Of a stretch of 63,069 nt of DNA, positions 34,680 through 42,981 are shown in pieces. Both the position numbers and the translations under genes were made by a program. Origin of the DNA: JAGBWK01 sp964544595 (GTDB lineage Bacteria; Bacteroidota; Bacteroidia; Bacteroidales; Muribaculaceae); assembly GCA_964544595.1 (NCBI GenBank), contig CAZJBM010000015.1:1-63069 (forward strand), in the 5' to 3' direction. Under the pieces are notes generated by a model. That model was not told where the DNA came from and did not search any database. It saw only the letters and a list, made by a program, of their open reading frames with translations. The stretch's first letter is position 1. Each line of letters starts with the position of its first letter.

Positions 34680-35655
34680 ACCACGCGCCCTCGTCACTGG
34701 TGCCGACGGATTCATCGGCTCCCACCTGACCCGCATGCTCCTCTCCGAAGGATATAAAGTGAGAGCCCTCTGCCAGTATAACTCTTTCAATTCATGGGGC
34801 TGGCTCGACAATTTCCGCCATCCCGACCTTGAAATCGTCACCGGCGACGTGCGCGACGCGGCTTTCTGCCGCCTTATCACCCGCGAGGTCGACACCATAT
34901 TTCATCTCGCCGCGCTTATAGCTATCCCCTACAGCTACGTCGCGCCCCAATCGTATATCGACACCAACATTTCAGGCACGCTCAATATATGCCAGGGGGC
35001 GCTCGACAACAACGTTCGCAAAGTCATAATCACCTCCACATCCGAAGTTTACGGCACTGCCCAGTATGTGCCTATCGACGAGCATCATCCGAGACAACCC
35101 CAGTCGCCCTACTCGGCGACGAAAATATCGGCCGACGCGGTTGCCCTAAGTTTCTTCAACGCGTTTAACCTCCCGGTCACCATAGCCCGCCCGTTCAACA
35201 CCTACGGCCCCTGCCAGAGCGCGCGCGCCATTATCCCCACTATCATATCCCAGATCGCCAACGGCGATAAGGTAATCAAGGTAGGGGATCTTCGCCCTAC
35301 CCGCGATTTCAACTTCGTCGAGGACACTTGCCGCGGGTTTATCGCGCTTGCCAAAACCGACGGCACCGAGGGCCAGGATTTTAACATCGCGACTGGCACA
35401 GAAATCTCGATGGGCGACACATTCCGTCTGATCGCGAGCGTGATGAATGTCGACGTTGATTTCGTCACCGATCCCGCTCGACTGCGCCCCGCGAACTCAG
35501 AGGTGTTCAGGCTCTGCGGCGACAACACGAAAATTCGTGAAGCCACTGGCTGGCAACCTCAAGTATCGCTCGAAGAGGGGCTACGGCGCACCGCGGCATG
35601 GTTTACCGACCCGGCTAATCTTTCTCGCTACAAATCAGACATCTACAACCGATGA
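34672..35655 (+). CDS. NAD-dependent 4,6-dehydratase, LegB-like
   Basis: 327 aa from ATG 34672 (MDKPRALVTGADGFIGSH); upstream in-frame codons overlap the lipoprotein gene. Extended SDR: GADGFIGSH at 10-18, STSEVYGTA near 123-130 and Y147/K151 (YSATK). Sequence and length fit the LegB group that converts nucleotide-linked GlcNAc into the 4-keto-6-deoxy sugar, the first step to bacillosamine and legionaminic acid. The other pathway genes lie at 45-51 kb. It overlaps the preceding stop by 8 bases and the next gene by 4. Confidence 0.8.
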   Translation: MDKPRALVTGADGFIGSHLTRMLLSEGYKVRALCQYNSFNSWGWLDNFRHPDLEIVTGDVRDAAFCRLITREVDTIFHLAALIAIPYSYVAPQSYIDTNISGTLNICQGALDNNVRKVIITSTSEVYGTAQYVPIDEHHPRQPQSPYSATKISADAVALSFFNAFNLPVTIARPFNTYGPCQSARAIIPTIISQIANGDKVIKVGDLRPTRDFNFVEDTCRGFIALAKTDGTEGQDFNIATGTEISMGDTFRLIASVMNVDVDFVTDPARLRPANSEVFRLCGDNTKIREATGWQPQVSLEEGLRRTAAWFTDPANLSRYKSDIYNR

Positions 35656-36617
35656 AAAATCTCAACATTCTCATGCTCGGCGCGGCCAAGCGCGTCTCCG
35701 TAGGCCGCTTTCTGATTTCGGAAGGTGAGAAACTCGGCTGCAAAGTCAACCTTTTTGCCTACGAACTGGCTAAAGATGTGGCTATCTCGGCGGTCGCTAA
35801 AATCATTGTCGGTAAACGCTGGACCGACCCCGACGTGATTAACGACCTGCTCGACGTGTGCGCGAAAAAACGTATCGGCATCATCCTGCCGTTCGTCGAC
35901 CAGGCAATTGAGATTTGCGCCAAGGTCAGCAACGCTAATCCTAAGATCTTCTATCCCGCCCCCCCCGCTGAAGTGGCTTCTGCTCTATTCGATAAAGTAA
36001 TCGCTAACAATCTTTTCATCAATCACCGCCTCCCGGTCCCTGATCACTTCAACATAACGGCCTTAACCTCAGCCGAAAGCCTCGAAGCGCTCCCCTACCC
36101 TTTGATTTTGAAGCCGAAATACGGATCAGCCTCAAAAGGTATTATCGTGGCTCGAAGCTCGGGCGATTTGAGCGGTATCGAGAATTTCGACGATTACCTC
36201 ATACAGGAATATATTGCCGACCGCATAGAGATAACGGTGGACTGCTATATCTCGCAGCAACATCAAATACTCGCGCTTTCGCCCCGCGCGCGTCTTGAAG
36301 TCGCGGGAGGAGAAGTGGTGAGAACCGTCACCATACGCGACAATGAGGTAAATCGCGTATGCGACAAGATAATACGCTTTTTCTCGCTTACGGGAGCTGT
36401 CACGATACAATTTATCAGAGACCGCAGCGACAATCGACTTATGATCATGGAGATAAACCCTCGACTCGGCGGAGGCGTCGTTTGCTCGATCCATGCGGGG
36501 GCCAATATACCCTCGCTTATCATAAGCGAAGCCCTTCAACTGCCGCTTTCAGCAATGCCCGCGAAGCCAGGTGTCGAAATAGCCCGCTATCCACAGGAGG
36601 TTGTTGTAAGGCGTTGA
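35652..36617 (+). CDS. ATP-grasp ligase, carbamoyl-phosphate-synthase-like
   Basis: 321 aa. An N-terminal preATP-grasp region (LNILMLGAAKRVSVG) precedes an ATP-grasp domain with PLILKPKYGSASKGI at about 152-166 and the metal-binding MIMEINPRLGGG near 273. Such ligases join a carboxylate to an amine or thiol. ATG overlaps the LegB stop. ATP-grasp genes often sit in surface-sugar loci, so amidation of a sugar acid is possible, but the substrate is not known. Confidence 0.75.
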   Translation: MKNLNILMLGAAKRVSVGRFLISEGEKLGCKVNLFAYELAKDVAISAVAKIIVGKRWTDPDVINDLLDVCAKKRIGIILPFVDQAIEICAKVSNANPKIFYPAPPAEVASALFDKVIANNLFINHRLPVPDHFNITALTSAESLEALPYPLILKPKYGSASKGIIVARSSGDLSGIENFDDYLIQEYIADRIEITVDCYISQQHQILALSPRARLEVAGGEVVRTVTIRDNEVNRVCDKIIRFFSLTGAVTIQFIRDRSDNRLMIMEINPRLGGGVVCSIHAGANIPSLIISEALQLPLSAMPAKPGVEIARYPQEVVVRR

Positions 36618-36628
36618 TTTGCGCCGCG

Positions 36629-38722
36629 TCATCTCAATATCGACGACGAGCCCCCACCCTGATTACTCAATGCGTCACGTCTCTCAACCTTGCGGCCGTA
36701 ATTGAAAGTATAGCTGACTGAAACCGAGATACGGCCATGGCGGTCGGCTCCATATCGGGTGACTCGGCTATCGAACCATTTCGACCGCAACACGTCGTCA
36801 CTGACGAGCCACGAACCGCGAAAAATGTTGACCAACGCCAATTCAATGTTCCACCCCTTTGCGGCCCAACCTGCCGATAGAGAGTATTCCGTCGGCAAAT
36901 CGCGGCGATAGCAAGTCTCCCCGTCAACGTAGCTTAGCGACGAATACCACAGCACATTGAAATAGAACGATTTAAGATAATAGTCAACGCTCAGGTCGGC
37001 CCGTAGAGGATAATGCGAAATCTTGTTTTCACCGGTCGTATGATACATCAGCAGGCATGGCGCGAACGACACGGCGAGCTTCCCGCCCATGAACTTGCCT
37101 GAAAGCCTTGCCCCGATCTGTCCATGGTTGTAGTTACCGTCGTTGTAGTATTTCTTAAGCATCATGCCGCCGGGGCCGTCGGGTTTATAGACCGGTACCT
37201 GCCGGTTGGTTATCCTGAACATCGACGCATAGGCTGTCATCTGAAACCGATTGTCGGCGAGCCACGTATAGCTGACGTTGGCCGAGATATGCTTCGCGCA
37301 GTGAAGGTCGGGATTCCCGGAAATATACATCAACTCGTTCTCCTGAATGACGTTAGGATTTTTCATCGCCGCGTCGGCCGACATCGCCGCGTACTGAAAC
37401 CACAACCCGACACTGTTTTTTTCATTTGCCGCGTACTGCAGATTCACGTGGGTAAACGGATATGCGTCGCGCACGGTCGAGCCGTTTATCGTGCTGGACT
37501 CAACCACATATCCCCCATCTATGCTGCCCGAAATCTTCTCTGTCGAGAGCATCGCGCCCAGCGTGGCTCCGCCAAACAAAGGGGTGAACCTGTTGCGCGC
37601 GTCGCTGCTCCCCGAATAATCGATCAGGGTATGGCCTCCGCCAAACACAAGATTCGTGAACACGCCCGCTTTTTCCGACAGATTTTTATTCAACTGCAGC
37701 ACGTTTTTGAAAAAACACCCCCGTTCATAGGCACCGTTCGCGATACTATTCTCAGAAGTGGAATAGAGCGAGCTGGTGCGATTACGGTTAAATTCACCCA
37801 CCAATGAATTTTCCAAAGACCACCCTTCGCCGAAATCGGCATATAATTCACTATTCAGGCCCAACGACCCGTTGGTTGAGTTGGAATGTAGGCGATATGT
37901 GTCATTCTGTCCATATTGAGGTATATCGACGATACCATATTTCTGGTTTTCAGGATTTCTATCGGCATTGAGGGTAAGCATATTGCGCCAGGTGAACCGC
38001 TGTGATTTATTCCACATCGCGCCGAAGCCCGCGAACACGTCGGTTTCCCGAAATCTGCCTCCGAGTATCCGCGAGTCCCTTACAATATCATTGCCGCGGA
38101 TGTTGAAGACATCACGCGCGTCCTCTCCCCTGTGGCCACCGTTATCATAATCCACCGCCGCCATGAGGTCATACTCCATACATTTATAGCTGAATTTTGA
38201 ATAAGCCGATGCGGAGCCTGAATTGACCAGAAACCGCTCCTTTGCCGAGAATTTTGTATATCCTCCGTAAGCAGGCGCCTTCACGATGAAATTCACCACA
38301 TAACGCGCCCTCAAAAACCGCGGATCGACCGGGAATTCGAGATATTCCACGCGCCTGACGTTGGCCGGATTCAACCCCGCGACCTCCTCTTTGCTCGCTG
38401 CGTGATAATTGATGAAAAGATCAACCGGCTGATTTGCAGCCGTCTTTACTGTTCCCGCCAGCCTGTTGACGTCGAGCTGAGGAATATTCATCAACCCGAG
38501 CAACGAGACTCCGTCGGAAGCGGCCGTCCGCTGCCGCCCGGTAGGGATAAAAACCGTTTTGTCCGACTTTGAAATCTGATTGACAGCCTCAACCGTTATT
38601 TCCGTAAGACTCCCGTTCATAATCGAGTCGTTCGCCACCATTTGCACTGATTCGTCAGCGACGGTAACGCTGACAGCACCGCCGACCACAACCGCGGCTA
38701 ATATCAACAATATCCTTTTCAT
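36629..38722 (-). CDS. TonB-dependent-receptor-like outer membrane barrel
   Basis: 697 aa from ATG 38722 (MKRILLILAAVVVGG), which places the signal peptide at the N-terminus. A plug-like domain follows (LNPANVRRVEYLEFPVDPRF near 130), then a barrel of about 500 residues (for example NPDLHCAKHISANVSYTWL, YRRDLPTEYSLSAGW). The usual carboxypeptidase-like N-terminal domain is absent, so it resembles the smaller outer-membrane barrel family. Cargo unknown. It is divergent from the sensor kinase and may be its target. The 3' end is 11 bases from the end of the ATP-grasp gene (convergent). Confidence 0.8.
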   Translation of the reverse strand: MKRILLILAAVVVGGAVSVTVADESVQMVANDSIMNGSLTEITVEAVNQISKSDKTVFIPTGRQRTAASDGVSLLGLMNIPQLDVNRLAGTVKTAANQPVDLFINYHAASKEEVAGLNPANVRRVEYLEFPVDPRFLRARYVVNFIVKAPAYGGYTKFSAKERFLVNSGSASAYSKFSYKCMEYDLMAAVDYDNGGHRGEDARDVFNIRGNDIVRDSRILGGRFRETDVFAGFGAMWNKSQRFTWRNMLTLNADRNPENQKYGIVDIPQYGQNDTYRLHSNSTNGSLGLNSELYADFGEGWSLENSLVGEFNRNRTSSLYSTSENSIANGAYERGCFFKNVLQLNKNLSEKAGVFTNLVFGGGHTLIDYSGSSDARNRFTPLFGGATLGAMLSTEKISGSIDGGYVVESSTINGSTVRDAYPFTHVNLQYAANEKNSVGLWFQYAAMSADAAMKNPNVIQENELMYISGNPDLHCAKHISANVSYTWLADNRFQMTAYASMFRITNRQVPVYKPDGPGGMMLKKYYNDGNYNHGQIGARLSGKFMGGKLAVSFAPCLLMYHTTGENKISHYPLRADLSVDYYLKSFYFNVLWYSSLSYVDGETCYRRDLPTEYSLSAGWAAKGWNIELALVNIFRGSWLVSDDVLRSKWFDSRVTRYGADRHGRISVSVSYTFNYGRKVERRDALSNQGGGSSSILR

Positions 38723-38804
38723 GTCGGCAAAATTACCGCGGCCAAACTTAATCGTCACTTATACTCCCTTATTTAGTCTTAAAGTTGATTTTTTAGTGCA
38801 TTTT

Positions 38805-38832
38805 AGCGCGAATTATTGCGTATTTTCGCGCT
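38805..38832. promoter_or_regulatory. Inverted repeat and -7 box at the kinase start
   Basis: AGCGCGAA (38805-38812) and TTCGCGCT (38825-38832) are exact complements 12 bases apart. The right arm overlaps TATTTTCG (38821-38828), a -7 box just 5 bases from the ATG at 38834. This combination suggests a regulated, leaderless start. It could be a site for the response regulator itself. Confidence 0.4.
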
Positions 38833-38833
38833 T

Positions 38834-40156
38834 ATGAAGCACTTTAAAGCGATTATAATAGCAATTATCGGCGTAATTTGCGCGCTTTTTGCACTAAATA
38901 TACTCTTTCTTGTATCGCTCTACGATTCGATTAAAGCGAGATATATCGACGACGTGGAGCAGTGTCTTCGACGCGCCGACCTCATAGAGCTCATTGACCG
39001 CATCGACCGCGCCGGATTGGCCGATGACCGCGGCGTTGTCGAAATGTGGATCGGGCTCCAGAAATCAGACATCGGAGCCGCCAAAACGCCCGATGAACTG
39101 CGGGCAATCAACTATTCGCAAGGGTATAAACGCCTTGACCGCCAGCTCATCTCAATCACCGAGAAATATCTTCATAATACTTATGGCGACACCCTTCCGG
39201 AGCCCGACACGCGATTGCTGGAGGAGGCTTTTCGTCGCGAAATGAATTTTTCAGGTTACTTTCCCGAATATGTCACTATCATCGGGGCTGATGGTTGCTG
39301 CGAATACTCCACCGACCGGTGGGAACTGGAGCACCGCGTCGACGGAGAGCTTATATACACTGCTCTTATATCACCTTTGACAAAAAATATTCTCCTCGAA
39401 ATGAGCGGAATAATCAGCGTCACGGCCGCGATAGCCATTATCATAATATTCGCGTTCTGGTATCTGTTTCGTATCATCAGCCGCTTGCGCTCGCTGGAGG
39501 AGATGAAAGATGATTTCACCAACAACATGACCCATGAGCTAAAGACCCCCATCGCTATCGCCTATGCCGCCAACGACGCGCTGCTTCAATTTCCCGACCC
39601 GGGCGACACGGCTCGCACACGCAAATATCTCACAGCCTCGCTCAATCAGTTATCGCGACTCACGGCAATGGTGGAAAACATACTCGCTATGAGCATGGAG
39701 CGAAGGAAGAACCTCACGATATCGAAGGAGGAAATAAATCTGGCTTCCTTTATAGAAGCGGTGGTCGAACAGCAGGAAATAAAGGTGAAGAAAAGATGTA
39801 TCTTCAACATAAAATGCACCGAAACTGCCACCGTCAACGCCGACCCGACCCACCTCGCCAACATCATCAACAACCTCATCGACAACAGCATAAAGTATTC
39901 GGGAGAAAGCGTTGAAATCACAATCGAGGCCGATGAGAGACATTTAACGGTCACTGACAACGGCATAGGCATATCAAAAAAGCACTTGCCTGATATTTTT
40001 GATAAGTTTTATCGAGTCCCAAACGGCAACCGACTGGATGTCAGGGGTTACGGCATAGGCCTATTCTATGTGAAATCAATAATCGATAAGCATGGGTGGA
40101 GTATAGTGGCCGAGAGTCAGCCCGGCAAAGGCACAAAATTCACAATCACCTTTTAA
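38834..40156 (+). CDS. Sensor histidine kinase
   Basis: 440 aa from ATG 38834 (MKHFKAIIIAIIG); the frame opens 18 bases earlier at a TTG. Membrane segments at about 6-28 and 192-213 enclose a periplasmic sensor region of about 160 residues without a recognised domain. The HisKA phosphoacceptor is H234 (NMTHELKTPI). The ATPase has NLIDNSIKY (N box), DNGIGI (G1) and GYGIGL (G2). Pairs with the response regulator 11 bases downstream. Confidence 0.92.
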   Translation: MKHFKAIIIAIIGVICALFALNILFLVSLYDSIKARYIDDVEQCLRRADLIELIDRIDRAGLADDRGVVEMWIGLQKSDIGAAKTPDELRAINYSQGYKRLDRQLISITEKYLHNTYGDTLPEPDTRLLEEAFRREMNFSGYFPEYVTIIGADGCCEYSTDRWELEHRVDGELIYTALISPLTKNILLEMSGIISVTAAIAIIIIFAFWYLFRIISRLRSLEEMKDDFTNNMTHELKTPIAIAYAANDALLQFPDPGDTARTRKYLTASLNQLSRLTAMVENILAMSMERRKNLTISKEEINLASFIEAVVEQQEIKVKKRCIFNIKCTETATVNADPTHLANIINNLIDNSIKYSGESVEITIEADERHLTVTDNGIGISKKHLPDIFDKFYRVPNGNRLDVRGYGIGLFYVKSIIDKHGWSIVAESQPGKGTKFTITF

Positions 40157-40167
40157 TCAGCACTATT

Positions 40168-40857
40168 ATGAGCGACAAAATACTTTTAGTGGAGGATGAC
40201 TCAACTCTCTCCATGATAATTGCGGAGACGCTTCAGCGCGACGGCTTTGAGGTCGCCACGGCAGTTGACGGCGAGGCTGGCTTATCGCGTTTCAGCAAAT
40301 ATCGCCCCGACCTGATAGTAGCCGACGTGATGATGCCCAAAATGGATGGATTCGCGATGTGCAGAAAAATCCGCATGATTGACAACGAAGTGCCTATACT
40401 CTTTCTCACCGCCAAATCAGAGATTGACGATATTGTCGAGGGATTTGATTTAGGAGGAAACGACTACCTAAAGAAGCCATTCAAGATGCTTGAGCTGATA
40501 GTGCGCATAAAAGCCTTATTGCGCCGCAAAATCAGGGAAAAAAGCGCGACTGAATATAAAATCGGAGATTACACCATGCATATCGACTCGCAAACCCTCG
40601 TAATCGCGGGGCGCGAGGCGATTGATTTGACCTGGATTGAGGCCATGCTGCTTAAGGAATTGATTATCAACGTCGGCAGCACGGTCGAAGCCTCAGCCTT
40701 AATGGTTTCGATATGGCAACGCGACGATCCGTCGAGCCGCAATTCGCTCCATGGCTTCATACATAAGCTTCGCCATTACCTGCGCCATGACTCGCGCATA
40801 TCGATTGTCAATCAGCGCGGCATTGGCTACATGCTGCGCCTCACCGAGCGTCGGTAA
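40168..40857 (+). CDS. OmpR-family response regulator
   Basis: 229 aa from ATG 40168 (MSDKILLVEDD); earlier in-frame codons lie inside the kinase gene. Receiver domain with D10/D11, phosphoacceptor D53 (VADVMMPKMDG), and KKPF near 103. A winged-helix DNA-binding domain follows (LTWIEAMLLKELI, HGFIHKLRHYL, NQRGIGYMLR). It overlaps the 3' end of the convergent HExxH gene by 31 bases. Its likely targets are the divergent barrel gene or its own operon. Confidence 0.93.
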   Translation: MSDKILLVEDDSTLSMIIAETLQRDGFEVATAVDGEAGLSRFSKYRPDLIVADVMMPKMDGFAMCRKIRMIDNEVPILFLTAKSEIDDIVEGFDLGGNDYLKKPFKMLELIVRIKALLRRKIREKSATEYKIGDYTMHIDSQTLVIAGREAIDLTWIEAMLLKELIINVGSTVEASALMVSIWQRDDPSSRNSLHGFIHKLRHYLRHDSRISIVNQRGIGYMLRLTERR

Positions 40858-41177
40858 TTGGCGTAGCAGGGGCGACCAGAGAGGTAGTTGAGATCATTTT
40901 GGTGGTCGTAGGCCTCGCGTTCAAACGATATTGAGCGATATGCCTTACGGCTGTCGCGATATCTCAGCAGATACCATAACCACTCGGCCACATATAGAAC
41001 GAAAAACGGTAGGTAGAGCCATTCGAGCTGTTGGCGGCAATGAATACTTTCATGGTTAAGCAAATAGCGGTCAAGGCATCCTTTGTGTCGCGTAAAGACA
41101 ACACCAAACAATGTGACGGCACAGAAATTCTTCGCCGGAATAAATCGATTGCGTATTACTTTTGGCTGCCGTGACAT
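40827..41177 (-). CDS. Small membrane protein with HExxH zinc motif
   Basis: 116 aa. H42-E43-x-x-H46 (NHESIHCRQ) is a zinc metallopeptidase signature. One strong membrane segment follows (LPFFVLYVAEWLWYLL, about 56-71), and E88 in FEREAYDH is a candidate third ligand. Proteins of this size are widespread in Bacteroidota and have no known substrate. Last gene of the minus-strand operon; 17 bases after the GT-like gene. The 3' end overlaps the response regulator gene. Confidence 0.75.
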   Translation of the reverse strand: MSRQPKVIRNRFIPAKNFCAVTLFGVVFTRHKGCLDRYLLNHESIHCRQQLEWLYLPFFVLYVAEWLWYLLRYRDSRKAYRSISFEREAYDHQNDLNYLSGRPCYANYRRSVRRSM

Positions 41178-41194
41178 GTCTCGTTGCGTTTGAA

Positions 41195-42040
41195 TTACAG
41201 CGATTTGCGCCTGAACGCATCGATAAAGCTACCAGGCGTAGCGTTGAAGATCTCGATGCCGCGCGATAAGGCATAACGCTCTATGATGAAATATGATTTG
41301 AAGGCAAGATAAAAGCTGTAAAGAACCGAATGGAGGGGTATCTCGCGATACACGCTACGTATGCGCTCCTTCTCGGCGGGGTCTTCGTCGTAAAAATGGG
41401 GTTGCGAAGGGAGCACCGCATTAGTCTCGTCGACAGTCAGCGTCGAGGTCCATGAATGGTCGGCTCCGGCGAGATAAATCGTTTTGTAACCTAACCCGAT
41501 CGAGGTCATTATAGCGGGAATGAGTACGTTTCGAGGCCTGGGCATAGCCAAGCGCGACGAGTAAGCCCAATTCACAAACCAATCAAATCCCTCAACGCCT
41601 AAGGCATTATACCCTTCGATTTTTAACCTGTCGGTAGATTGCAAAGGACACTTCCTTATAGCGGCAAAAGGGATAAAAAGCGTCATCGGCCAGTCGACAT
41701 TGCTGATGTTTTCAAGAAGCCGCGCCACGTTGATGTCGCTCGTATTATCGAAAAAATGAGGGTCGGCGAGGATGTAGTATTGAGGCTTGACCAACGCGAA
41801 CTGCGGCGTATTCGCGGCAAAATTGACTGCCATTTTATCGTATTTGGCGAGCACCGCGGAATCCTCAGCAAGGGTCGCGGCGAGCGACGGCCCATTAGCG
41901 AGAATCAACATAGGGCGGTCGCGATCGGCCCTTGGATATGCAGCGCGTCGAGAGCACAATGCTATCTTTACCACTCCCTTGAGAGTTTGGCCCAATCGCT
42001 CGGGCCAAGAATCTTGCTGTACTTTTTTCTGCCGCGACAT
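41195..42040 (-). CDS. GT42/DUF115-like protein (candidate nonulosonic acid transferase)
   Basis: 281 aa from ATG 42040 (MSRQKKVQQD), one base after the preceding stop; an in-frame upstream ATG at 42067 would overlap. The Rossmann start is LILANGPSL at 45-53, then VNFAANT, YYILADPHFF, IMTSIGLGYKTIYLAGADHSW, QPHFYDED and FNATPGSFIDAF. The order resembles Campylobacter CstII-type sialyltransferases (GNGPSL, GYKEIYLSGIDF, histidine after it) and the DUF115/Maf group that adds nonulosonic acids to flagellin. Neighbouring CMP-nonulosonate genes support the idea. This is recognition by eye and the family is uncertain. Confidence 0.55.
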   Translation of the reverse strand: MSRQKKVQQDSWPERLGQTLKGVVKIALCSRRAAYPRADRDRPMLILANGPSLAATLAEDSAVLAKYDKMAVNFAANTPQFALVKPQYYILADPHFFDNTSDINVARLLENISNVDWPMTLFIPFAAIRKCPLQSTDRLKIEGYNALGVEGFDWFVNWAYSSRLAMPRPRNVLIPAIMTSIGLGYKTIYLAGADHSWTSTLTVDETNAVLPSQPHFYDEDPAEKERIRSVYREIPLHSVLYSFYLAFKSYFIIERYALSRGIEIFNATPGSFIDAFRRKSL

Positions 42041-42041
42041 A

Positions 42042-42971
42042 TTAAAGAGAGTTTTCGTCGTACACATGATTGCGCAGATAGTGAGTCACCGAGTTGGGTT
42101 GCCATCCCAACGCCGAGATCGCCTTATCGGCGGAGAAGGTAAGCGAGCGGTATCTCTCGGCAAGTTGAGCAGAGCCGAACGCGGCAAACGGAACGAAGTC
42201 GAGTATCCTGGCAGTGACGCGCGCTCGTTTCGGGCGAATAGTGTATATACGCTTGTCGTTAAGCCTATAAGCAAGAGCGTCGGCCAACTCGCGGCGCGAA
42301 GGATTCACGCCATCGGTGAAATTATAAATCCCCCCGACAGGCGCAAGATCGACTATGGCCTTAGCCACATCGACAGCATGAACCACACTTAGGCGCTGAG
42401 TCTCGTCATCGATATGATGATAAGTGCCGCGATATATCGAGTTGACCATAGAGCGGAGTCTACCCCCCATTCCGGTACCCACAATGTCGGGGCAACGCAA
42501 TATGGTAAGGGTAACACCTTTATCAGCACACCATTTTTTCAGAGCTTCTTCGGCGAGAAGCTTTGCCTTTCCGAGGCGGGTCAGCGGGTCAACGATAGTT
42601 CCTTCCGTAAGATCTGTACCCTCTTCGCGGCCATACACCTCGGTCGACGACACGTAGACCAGTTGTCGGGGCGGGGCGGCGTCGAGCGCGGCCAGAAGAT
42701 GCTGAGTAGTGGCGACATTGAGGTTGCCCGCGTTTTCCTGACGGCAGCTTCCGGCAAGATGAATCACAAGCCCAGCCTCAGGCAAATCCGCGGGTACGTC
42801 GGTTACCAAATCCGCAATAACAGTGTTATGGCCGTTAAGCCCTATGGTAGTATATTCGTAGAGAGGTTCGGCTTCAGGATCGGCGGATTTGGCCTCTGCG
42901 TTGCGACGATCTATTTCGTTCAACACGTACTTGCCTAAAAAACCGTATGCGCCTGTTATCAGTGTCTTCAT
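42042..42971 (-). CDS. Extended SDR epimerase/dehydratase lacking the catalytic Tyr
   Basis: 309 aa. The NAD-binding signature ITGAYGFLGKY is at 5-15, with VIHLAGSCRQ at 69-78 and YVSSTEVYG at 106-114. The active-site Tyr-x3-Lys is normally in PYGxSK; here it reads TRLGKAK with L133 in place of Tyr and K137 kept. The sugar substrate would be a nucleotide sugar if it is active. Stop codon and next ATG are adjacent, so it belongs to the five-gene operon. Confidence 0.8.
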   Translation of the reverse strand: MKTLITGAYGFLGKYVLNEIDRRNAEAKSADPEAEPLYEYTTIGLNGHNTVIADLVTDVPADLPEAGLVIHLAGSCRQENAGNLNVATTQHLLAALDAAPPRQLVYVSSTEVYGREEGTDLTEGTIVDPLTRLGKAKLLAEEALKKWCADKGVTLTILRCPDIVGTGMGGRLRSMVNSIYRGTYHHIDDETQRLSVVHAVDVAKAIVDLAPVGGIYNFTDGVNPSRRELADALAYRLNDKRIYTIRPKRARVTARILDFVPFAAFGSAQLAERYRSLTFSADKAISALGWQPNSVTHYLRNHVYDENSL

Positions 42972-42981
42972 CTATTGATAC

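Noticed and set aside
38834..40857. Two-component system as regulator of the pectin locus
   Set aside because: Bacteroidota glycan loci normally use hybrid sensors or sigma/anti-sigma pairs; this is a classical kinase/OmpR pair 8 kb away, beside another barrel gene.
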